DNA of 8,724 nucleotides from Melaminivora alkalimesophila (lineage in GTDB: Bacteria; Pseudomonadota; Gammaproteobacteria; Burkholderiales; Burkholderiaceae_C), in the NCBI RefSeq assembly GCF_000282995.1, contig NZ_ALEE01000352.1:1-8724 (forward strand). Direction: 5' to 3'. Numbering within the stretch: position 1 is the stretch's first letter; each line of letters opens with the position of its first letter. A program made the translations under genes and the position numbers. Below the pieces are notes generated by a model. The model had not been told where the DNA came from. It ran no database searches and was given only the letters and a program-made list of their open reading frames with translations. This document shows, piece after piece, positions 1-5,050 of this stretch.

Positions 1-42
1 CCCGGCAGGGCCGGCCGCGCTGGCCTCAGGGCCGGTGCCGCC

Positions 43-228
43 TCATCGCAGGGCCTTGCGCGCCGCGCCCACGCCGAGCAGCGCCAGGATCACGAACAGC
101 ACGGTGAGCGCCAGGAACAGGAAGAACAGGATCTTGGCGATGCCGGCGCTTCCGGCGGCGATGCCGGTGAAGCCGAGCGCGCCGGCGATCAGCGAGATGA
201 TGGCGAAGATGATGGCGTACTTGAGCAT
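43..228 (-). CDS. DUF1328 family small membrane protein
   Basis: This 61-residue protein begins [16 protein letters not shown] and is almost wholly hydrophobic. Two predicted membrane helices lie at about residues 4-23 and 30-55, separated by a short Gly/Ala/Ser loop, and a basic tail (AARKALR) ends it. Length, the [20 protein letters not shown] opening and the glycine-rich turn match the DUF1328 (UPF0391, YtjA-like) family of inner-membrane proteins, whose function is not established. The start is supported by an AGGAG ribosome-binding site about six bases upstream on the minus strand. It is downstream of metK on the same strand, but a 135-base gap (229-363) makes its own promoter possible; I could not pick one out. 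That gap has a weak GCAGC/GCTGC inverted repeat (254-265) and nothing else clear. Family assignment is firm; the role is unknown. Confidence 0.9.
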   Translation of the reverse strand: MLKYAIIFAIISLIAGALGFTGIAAGSAGIAKILFFLFLALTVLFVILALLGVGAARKALR

Positions 229-363
229 CGGGGTCTCCTGTGAGGACGGGGGTGCAGCGTGCTGCGGGAGGTCCCATCTTGGACAGGACGCCCCGCCGCG
301 TCCGTCGGCATGCAGGTGTGGCGTGCGTAGGAAGCGGCCGATCGCTGGGGCGGGCCCCCGGGC

Positions 364-1554
364 TTACAGGCCCGCCGCCGCCCGCAGCGCCTGGGCTTTG
401 TCTGTCCTCTCCCAGGTGAATTCGGGTTCCTCGCGGCCGAAGTGGCCGTAGGCGGCGGTCTTGGTGTAGATCGGGCGCAGCAGGTCGAGCATCTGGATGA
501 TGCCCTTGGGGCGCAGGTCGAAGTGCTCGTGCACCAGCTCGGCGATGCGCGCGTCGGGGATCACGCCCGTGCCTTCGGTGTAGACGGTGATGTTCATCGG
601 CCGCGCCACGCCGATGGCGTAGGCGACCTGGATCTGGCACTGGCGCGCCAGGCCCGCGGCGACGATGTTCTTGGCGACATAGCGCGCGGCATAGGCGGCC
701 GAGCGGTCGACCTTGGTCGGGTCCTTGCCGGAGAACGCGCCGCCGCCGTGCGGGCAGGCGCCGCCGTAGGTGTCGACGATGATCTTGCGCCCCGTCAGGC
801 CGCAGTCGCCCTGCGGCCCGCCGATCACGAAGCGGCCGGTGGGGTTGATCAGGTACTTGGTGTTTTGGAGCCACTCGGCGGGCAGCACCGGCTTGATGAT
901 CTCCTCGATCACGGCTTCGATGAAGCTGGCCTTCATGGTGGTGGCGTTCTCGCTCTGGTCGGGGCTGTGCTGGGTGGACAGCACCACGGTGTCGATCGAG
1001 TGCGGCCTGCCATCGACGTAGCGCATGGTCACCTGGCTCTTGGCGTCGGGGCGCAGAAACGGCAGGCGGCCGTCGCGCCGAAGCTGCGCCTGGCGCTCGA
1101 CCAGGCGGTGCGCGTAGTAGATCGGCGCGGGCATCAGCTCGGGCGTCTCGTCGCAGGCGTAGCCGAACATCAGGCCCTGGTCGCCGGCGCCGGTGTTCAG
1201 GTGGTCGTCGGAGGCATGGTCCACGCCCTGGGCGATGTCGTTGCTCTGCTTGTCGTAGGCAACCAGCACGGCGCAGCCCTTGTGGTCGATGCCGTATTCG
1301 GTGTTGTCGTAGCCGATGCGGCGGATGGTGTCGCGCGCGATCTGGATGTAGTCGGGCACGGCGGCGTCCGAGCGCAGGCTGATCTCGCCGGCCAGCACCA
1401 CCAGGCCGGTGTTGACCAGCGTCTCGGCGGCCACGCGGGCGCGCGGGTCGACCTCCAGCAAGGCATCGAGGATGGCGTCCGAGATCTGGTCCGCCACCTT
1501 GTCGGGGTGGCCTTCGGAGACCGATTCGGACGTGAAGAGGAAGTCGTTCGCCAT
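364..1554 (-). CDS. metK: S-adenosylmethionine synthetase (MetK)
   Basis: This cytosolic enzyme makes S-adenosylmethionine from methionine and ATP, releasing phosphate and pyrophosphate, and so supplies the cell's methyl donor. The 396-residue product is near the usual family length (about 384 in E. coli). Visible hallmarks are the N-terminal [19 protein letters not shown] segment with the catalytic-type His16 in GHPDK, the first signature GAGDQG at residues 122-127, and the glycine-rich phosphate-binding signature GGGAFSGKD at 270-278 followed by [14 protein letters not shown]. The start ATG (1552-1554) has a GGAG site nine bases upstream (1564-1567). Transcription is divergent from the acyltransferase pair. 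No recognised SAM riboswitch class is apparent in the leader; only a small TGGGC/GCCCA hairpin (1591-1603) is seen. No convincing terminator follows the stop. Confidence 0.98.
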   Translation of the reverse strand: MANDFLFTSESVSEGHPDKVADQISDAILDALLEVDPRARVAAETLVNTGLVVLAGEISLRSDAAVPDYIQIARDTIRRIGYDNTEYGIDHKGCAVLVAYDKQSNDIAQGVDHASDDHLNTGAGDQGLMFGYACDETPELMPAPIYYAHRLVERQAQLRRDGRLPFLRPDAKSQVTMRYVDGRPHSIDTVVLSTQHSPDQSENATTMKASFIEAVIEEIIKPVLPAEWLQNTKYLINPTGRFVIGGPQGDCGLTGRKIIVDTYGGACPHGGGAFSGKDPTKVDRSAAYAARYVAKNIVAAGLARQCQIQVAYAIGVARPMNITVYTEGTGVIPDARIAELVHEHFDLRPKGIIQMLDLLRPIYTKTAAYGHFGREEPEFTWERTDKAQALRAAAGL

Positions 1555-1699
1555 TTGAATAAACTCCGGTGTTGGTCGTCAGAGGCTGTTTGGGCGTTGC
1601 CCAGGACCTTGCGGGAGCCGTGTGGCGAACGCTTTAGCAGTTGTGTTTAACGTCGCCCTGCAAGTTGCTCATTTAACTCGGCGACAGCCCGCCATTTTA
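1555..1699. promoter_or_regulatory. Divergent intergenic region, metK / acyltransferase
   Basis: These 145 bases separate two divergent genes and so should hold promoters for both. The part from about 1630 to 1700 is clearly AT-richer than its surroundings, with TTTAA, ATTTAAC and ATTTTAA tracts. On the metK side there is a small hairpin, TGGGC-AAC-GCCCA read on the minus strand (1591-1603), which would lie in the metK leader if transcription starts further upstream. Candidate boxes on the minus strand are TTGCAG and, 18 bases on, a poor CTAAAG; none is close enough to consensus to assign. The regulatory role is inferred mainly from gene orientation and base composition. Confidence 0.4.
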
Positions 1700-2557
1700 A
1701 TGCTTTCCGTATTTCGCCTCCTCGCCGTGCTGCCTCTGCCGGTGCTGCACGCGCTCGGCGCGGTGCTGGGCTGGGTGGCGTTCCTCGCTTCCCCCACCTA
1801 CCGGCGGCGCTTCCTGGACAACGCCGCCGGCGCCGGCTATGCCTTTGCCCGGGTGCGCCCGGCCGTGGCGCACGCCGGGCGCATGGTGGCGGAGGCGCCG
1901 CGCCTGTGGCTGGCGGCCGAGCCCGGGCGCTGCGACGTGGTCGGCGCCGAGTGCGTCGAGCAGGCCTGGGCGGCCGGGCGCGGCATCGTGTTCCTGACGC
2001 CGCACCTGGGTTGCTTCGAGATGTCGGTGCAGGAAGGGGCGCGCCGCTGGTCCGCCGCGCACGGGCCCTTCACCATCCTGTACCGCCCGGCGCGCCAGGC
2101 CTGGCTGGCGCGGCTCATGGAGGGCGCGCGCAACCGCCCGGGGATCGCCGCCGTGCCGACCACGCTGCAGGGCGTGCGCCAGATGATCAAGGCGCTGCGC
2201 CGCGGCCAGGCGGTGGGGCTGCTGCCCGACCAGGTGCCGCCGCAGGGGCAGGGGCTGTGGTCGCCGTTCTTCGGGCGCGAGGCCTACACCATGACACTGG
2301 CCGCGCGGCTGGTGCAGCAGACCGGCGCGGCGGTGGTGCTGGCGCGCTGCGAGCGCGTGCCGCGGGGGCGCGGCTACCGGCTGTACCTGCAGGGGCTGGA
2401 CGCGCCGCTCGCGCCGGAGCTGCCGGCTGCGGTGCGCCAGATCAACGCCGCCATGGAGCAGCAGATCCGGGCCTGTCCGGAGCAGTACCTGTGGGGCTAC
2501 GCGCGCTACAAGCAGCCGCGCGCCGAAGGGCCGGCCGCGGCGGAGGCGGGCGCATGA
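1700..2557 (+). CDS. LpxL/HtrB-type lysophospholipid (lipid A late) acyltransferase, first paralogue
   Basis: The product (285 residues) belongs to the family that transfers a secondary acyl chain from acyl-ACP to a lipid A precursor at the inner face of the inner membrane. An N-terminal hydrophobic anchor spans about residues 4-30 (FRLLAVLPLPVLHALGAVLG). The catalytic HX4(D/E) motif is His102-LGCF-Glu107 in FLTPHLGCFEMS, and a second family block is LLPDQVPPQGQG (174-185) followed by PFFGREAYT. I chose ATG 1700 although an open frame reaches GTG 1622: homologues start MLxxFRLLAxLPLP, and the extra 26 codons include three TTA codons, unlike the rest of the gene. Ribosome binding is weak at 1700, while GTG 1622 does have a GGGAG nearby. 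The stop overlaps the next start (ATGA). It lacks the NLxLCFPE block of the second copy, so its exact acceptor is uncertain. Confidence 0.88.
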   Translation: MLSVFRLLAVLPLPVLHALGAVLGWVAFLASPTYRRRFLDNAAGAGYAFARVRPAVAHAGRMVAEAPRLWLAAEPGRCDVVGAECVEQAWAAGRGIVFLTPHLGCFEMSVQEGARRWSAAHGPFTILYRPARQAWLARLMEGARNRPGIAAVPTTLQGVRQMIKALRRGQAVGLLPDQVPPQGQGLWSPFFGREAYTMTLAARLVQQTGAAVVLARCERVPRGRGYRLYLQGLDAPLAPELPAAVRQINAAMEQQIRACPEQYLWGYARYKQPRAEGPAAAEAGA

Positions 2558-3423
2558 TGGCGCGGCTGGGCATCGGCCTGCTGAACCTGCTCGGGCGCCT
2601 GCCGCTGCCGGTGCTGCGCGCGCTGGGGGCGTGGATCGGGCGCGTGTTGTTCGTGGTGGCGGCGCCGCGCCGGCGGGTGGCGCTGCGCAACCTGGAGCTG
2701 TGCTTTCCGGAAGTGCCCGAGGCGCAGCGCCGGGCCTGGGCGCGCGAATCCTTCGAGGTGTTCTGCCAGACTTTCCTCGATCGCGGCTGGCTGTGGTCGG
2801 CGCCGGAGAGCGTGGTTCGAAGCCGCGTCAGGCTGAGCGGGGCGCTGCACGAGCTCGAGGGCGATACGCCCACCATCGTGTTCGCGCCGCACTTCTACAG
2901 CATGGACGCCGGCGGCCTGGCGCTGCCGCTGCACACCACGCGTGAGTTCACCTCGATTTTTGCGACCCATCCCAATCCGGTCCTGGACGCCTGGTTCATG
3001 GCCGGGCGCCAGCGTTTTGGCGAGGTGCGGATGCTCAACCGGGCCGATGGCGTGAAACCGATCATCTCCTGCCTGCGCAAGGGGGGGCTGCTGTACCTGC
3101 TGCCCGACATGGACTATGGGCCGGGCGACTCGGTGTTCGTGCCGTTCTTCGCGGTCCCGGACGCCGCCACCATCCCCTCGCTGTCGCGTTTTGCCCGCCT
3201 GGGCCGCGCCAAGGTGGTGGCGCTCTACAGCCGCATGACACCCGAGGGCTACGAGGCGGTGCTGACCCCGGCGTGGGAGGATTTTCCCACGGACGATGCG
3301 GTGGCCGACACGGCGCGCATGAACCGCGAGCTGGAGGCGGCGATCCGCACCATGCCGGCGCAGTACTACTGGGTGCACCGGCGCTTCAAGACCCGGCCCG
3401 AGGGGCAGGCGCCGCTGTACTGA
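2554..3423 (+). CDS. lpxL: LpxL-type lipid A biosynthesis acyltransferase, second paralogue
   Basis: This 289-residue inner-membrane protein is the more canonical member of the tandem pair. A hydrophobic N-terminal anchor (about residues 5-36, including LLGRLPLPVLRALG) precedes the NLELCFPE block at 46-53 that is typical of LpxL/LpxM. The catalytic motif is His113-FYSM-Asp118, and LLPDMDYGPGDSVFVPFF (182-199) matches the conserved LPDxDxG...FVPFF region. The family adds a secondary lauroyl or myristoyl chain to Kdo2-lipid IVA or a related precursor; which chain and position cannot be read here. ATG 2554 overlaps the previous stop, and a GGAGG site (2542-2546) lies seven bases upstream, indicating translational coupling. 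A second ATG follows at once (2557). The 3' end overlaps convergent engB by 38 bases (3386-3423), with no terminator seen. Confidence 0.93.
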   Translation: MMARLGIGLLNLLGRLPLPVLRALGAWIGRVLFVVAAPRRRVALRNLELCFPEVPEAQRRAWARESFEVFCQTFLDRGWLWSAPESVVRSRVRLSGALHELEGDTPTIVFAPHFYSMDAGGLALPLHTTREFTSIFATHPNPVLDAWFMAGRQRFGEVRMLNRADGVKPIISCLRKGGLLYLLPDMDYGPGDSVFVPFFAVPDAATIPSLSRFARLGRAKVVALYSRMTPEGYEAVLTPAWEDFPTDDAVADTARMNRELEAAIRTMPAQYYWVHRRFKTRPEGQAPLY

Positions 3424-4165
3424 TCCCGCCCCTTAAGGGCGTGTCTTCGGGCACCCCGGGCGCTGCGGCTGGCGGGGCGGGCGCGTCCTGCGCGGCTCCG
3501 GAGCCTGCCGGATGTGCCCACTGCCACAGCAGCTGCGCCACTTCTTCCACGCCCTGGCGCTTGAGCGCGGAGAACAGCCGCACCTCGCCGCCGCCCGCCT
3601 GCAGGCGCATGATGGACAGTGCCTTGGCCTGTTCGGAGCGGTTGAGCTTGTCGGCCTTGGTCAGCAGCACCAGGAACTTCAGCCCTTCCTCGACGCGCGG
3701 GCGCACGGCCTCGAGCAGCGCCTCGTCCAGCTCCGTCAGGCCCAGGCGCGGGTCGCACAGCAGCACGATGCCCGTCAGGCTCGGGCGCTGGATCAGGTAA
3801 TTGAGCATCACCTGCTGCCAGCGCAGCTTGTCGCTGCGCGAGACGGCGGCGTAACCATAGCCCGGCAGGTCGGCCAGCACGGCGTCGGTCGCGCCCTGGC
3901 GGCCCAGCGCGAACAGGTTGATGTGTTGCGTGCGGCCGGGTTTTTTGGAGGCGAAGGCGAGCTGGCGCTGCTGCGTCAGGGTGTTGATGCAGGTGGACTT
4001 GCCGGCGTTGGAGCGCCCCACGAAAGCGATCTCCGGGACTTCAACGGGCGGCAGGTGGTGCAGCTGCGCGGCGGTCGTCAGGAAGCGGGCGGTGTGCATC
4101 CAGCCGAGGGCGAGCTTGGCGTCAGGGACCGGGGGGGCGTCTGGCGCCGTGGGAGCGTTCGTCAT
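3386..4165 (-). CDS. engB: Ribosome biogenesis GTP-binding protein EngB (YihA/YsxC)
   Basis: EngB is a small TRAFAC-class GTPase needed for assembly of the large ribosomal subunit. All five G motifs are visible in the 259-residue product: G1 GRSNAGKS (50-57), G2 around Thr79 in KKPGRTQHINLF, G3 DLPGYGYA (99-106), G4 TKADKL (169-174) and G5 FSALKRQG (198-205). The GTPase core ends near residue 217. A further tail of about 40 residues rich in Ala, Pro and Gly has no place in the roughly 210-residue E. coli protein, and its last 12 codons lie antisense to the lpxL 3' end. The start ATG (4163-4165) is preceded by pyrimidines rather than a clear Shine-Dalgarno site. The frame stays open upstream into the cytochrome gene, but homology to the family begins only after residue 15 or so, which favours this start. 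Confidence 0.95.
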   Translation of the reverse strand: MTNAPTAPDAPPVPDAKLALGWMHTARFLTTAAQLHHLPPVEVPEIAFVGRSNAGKSTCINTLTQQRQLAFASKKPGRTQHINLFALGRQGATDAVLADLPGYGYAAVSRSDKLRWQQVMLNYLIQRPSLTGIVLLCDPRLGLTELDEALLEAVRPRVEEGLKFLVLLTKADKLNRSEQAKALSIMRLQAGGGEVRLFSALKRQGVEEVAQLLWQWAHPAGSGAAQDAPAPPAAAPGVPEDTPLRGGISTAAPAPRAGS

Positions 4166-4203
4166 GGAGGCGCGGCGGGCAAGGCAGGAGTGCAATACGC
4201 TGC

Positions 4204-4213
4204 ATTGTAGAAT
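4204..4213. promoter_or_regulatory. Candidate overlapping divergent -10 elements, engB / cytochrome c
   Basis: The 84-base gap between the engB and cytochrome c start codons contains TAGAAT on the plus strand (4208-4213) and TACAAT on the minus strand (reverse complement of 4204-4209). Each matches the -10 consensus TATAAT at five of six positions, and each would give a leader of about 30 bases to its gene. No good TTGACA-like -35 is found at 16-18 bases for either one, so the assignment depends on the -10 match and geometry alone. Confidence 0.4.
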
Positions 4214-4249
4214 CGCGAGGTTTTGCGCCCACCACAGAAGAACCCCGCT

Positions 4250-4909
4250 ATGAAGTTGCTTGCTTCCCTGCTGATGGCTGCCGCGCTCGCAGCCCCCGCC
4301 CTCACGGCCGCTGCGGCGGATGCTGCCGAACCTGCGCCCGCCCCGGCGGCGGCGCCGGCCGCGCTGACCAAGCCCGACCTGGCCAAGGGCGAGGCCAGCT
4401 ACAGCACCGTCTGCGTGGCCTGCCACGCGGCCGACGGCAACTCCACCATCGCCGCCAACCCGAAGCTGGCCCAGCAGCATCCCGAGTACCTCGTCAAGCA
4501 GCTGCAGGAATTCAAGTCCGGCAAGCGCGCTGACGCCGTCATGCAGGGCTTTGCCTCCATGCTCAGCGAGCAGGACATGCGCAACATCTCCTGGTGGCTG
4601 GCCTCGCAGCAGGCCAAGGAAGGCTTTGCCAAGGACAAGGACCTGGTCGCCCTGGGCGAGCGCATCTACCGCGGCGGCATCCAGGACCGCGGCATCGCCT
4701 CGTGCGCCGGCTGCCACAGCCCCAACGGCGCCGGCATCCCCGCCCAGTACCCGCGCCTGTCGGGCCAGCACGCCGACTACACGGCCAAGCAGCTGATCGA
4801 TTTTCGCGACGGCAAGCGCGGCAACAGCCCCCAGATGACGGACATCGCCGCCAAGCTCAACGACCGCGAGATCCGCGCGGTCTCCGACTACATCGCCGGC
4901 CTGCGCTGA
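4250..4909 (+). CDS. Periplasmic dihaem cytochrome c (cytochrome c4 type)
   Basis: The 219-residue precursor opens with a Sec signal peptide: MK, a Leu/Ala hydrophobic core, and a likely cleavage near residue 23. An Ala/Pro-rich linker (24-39) follows. Two similar cytochrome c domains each hold a haem-binding CXXCH: CVACH at 55-59 and CAGCH at 152-156. Plausible axial methionines are Met104 (or Met98) and Met196, the latter in NSPQMTDIA. The two-domain plan, the repeated PxLxxQHxxYxxKQLxxFxxGKR block and the length all fit cytochrome c4, which carries electrons to terminal oxidases. ATG 4250 was preferred to an upstream in-frame start at 4223 because the signal peptide begins here; a weak AGAAG site (4236-4240) precedes it. 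The gene lies just before resB-ccsA, which make the machinery that attaches its haems. Confidence 0.93.
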   Translation: MKLLASLLMAAALAAPALTAAAADAAEPAPAPAAAPAALTKPDLAKGEASYSTVCVACHAADGNSTIAANPKLAQQHPEYLVKQLQEFKSGKRADAVMQGFASMLSEQDMRNISWWLASQQAKEGFAKDKDLVALGERIYRGGIQDRGIASCAGCHSPNGAGIPAQYPRLSGQHADYTAKQLIDFRDGKRGNSPQMTDIAAKLNDREIRAVSDYIAGLR

Positions 4910-4920
4910 GGCGCCGGAGG

Positions 4921-4934
4921 TTGATTCACGTCAA
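4921..4934 (+). promoter_or_regulatory. FNR/ANR/DNR-type binding box
   Basis: The sequence TTGAT-TCAC-GTCAA matches the palindromic consensus TTGATN4ATCAA of the CRP/FNR regulators FNR, ANR and DNR at nine of ten defined positions. It begins 12 bases after the cytochrome c stop and about 116 bases before the resB start. A GATAAT hexamer at 4975-4980 would put the centre of the box roughly 60 bases before a transcription start, close to the class I activator position. It may therefore give oxygen or nitric-oxide control of the cytochrome c maturation operon. The match is seen; regulator and direction of control are inferred. Confidence 0.6.
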
Positions 4935-4954
4935 GCCAACAGGGGTATAGCCGG

Positions 4955-4973
4955 CGCGCAGGGAACCTGCGCG
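4955..4973. repeat. Perfect 8-bp inverted repeat with GAA triloop
   Basis: CGCGCAGG (4955-4962) and CCTGCGCG (4966-4973) are exact reverse complements separated by GAA. As RNA this would be a very stable hairpin near the end of the cytochrome c message; as DNA it could be an operator, since it lies between the FNR-type box and the GATAAT hexamer. It is not followed by a T tract, so on its own it is not a classical terminator. Confidence 0.6.
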
Positions 4974-4974
4974 G

Positions 4975-4980
4975 GATAAT
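4975..4980 (+). promoter_or_regulatory. Candidate -10 element for resB-ccsA
   Basis: GATAAT matches TATAAT at five of six positions in an otherwise GC-rich gap. No TTGACA-like -35 lies 16-18 bases upstream (those bases fall in the inverted repeat), which would fit an activator-dependent promoter served by the FNR-type box. The predicted start, about 4987, would put the following hairpin right at the 5' end of the transcript. Confidence 0.35.
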
Positions 4981-4992
4981 CGGACCCAAGAC

Positions 4993-5029
4993 GGGGCGGA
5001 TCCATCTGCACGGATGGCCCGCCCCTTTT
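4993..5029 (+). terminator. Terminator-like hairpin with short T tract
   Basis: GGGGCGG (4993-4999) pairs with CCGCCCC (5019-5025), and inside it CCATC (5002-5006) pairs with GATGG (5013-5017), with a small internal loop (AT opposite C) and a short apical loop. TTTT follows at 5026-5029. This fits a Rho-independent terminator for the cytochrome c gene, though four T residues interrupted by GC suggest incomplete termination. It lies only 21 bases before the resB start codon, so it may instead act as an attenuator for the maturation operon. Confidence 0.65.
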
Positions 5030-5050
5030 GCTTCCCCGCCCCACCTTTCC

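Noticed and set aside
1..42. GGCCGG/CCGGCC inverted arms and a repeated CCGGCCCTG at the left edge, after the DUF1328 gene
   Set aside because: The arms are short and very low in complexity for this GC content, no T tract follows, and the region is cut by the window edge, so a terminator or repeat call cannot be supported.
320..363. GGGG/CCCC-type stem just after the metK stop as a terminator
   Set aside because: Only four or five pairs form in a run of G and C, and no T tract follows on the minus strand.
442..1650. A 402-codon open frame on the plus strand, antisense to metK
   Set aside because: It mirrors the codon bias of metK in GC-rich DNA, its translation is a Val/Gly/Ala/Asp/His/Gln-rich string with no recognisable domain, and the metK frame carries full conserved motifs.
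1555..1700. SAM riboswitch upstream of metK
   Set aside because: None of the conserved core sequences or the multi-helix layout of the known SAM or SAH classes is visible by eye; only one 5-bp hairpin is present.
3430..3439. CCCTTAAGGG palindrome as a bidirectional terminator between lpxL and engB
   Set aside because: With no spacer bases it cannot form a normal hairpin with a loop, its flanks do not extend the pairing, and no T tract follows on either strand.
4166..4771. An N-terminal extension of EngB across the cytochrome c gene
   Set aside because: It is antisense to the cytochrome c signal peptide and haem domains and has no similarity to the GTPase family. ATG 4163-4165 gives the expected N-terminus.
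4946..4951. TATAGC as the -10 element of an FNR class II promoter
   Set aside because: It begins only 11 bases after the FNR-type box. A class II promoter needs about 22, so the spacing is wrong.
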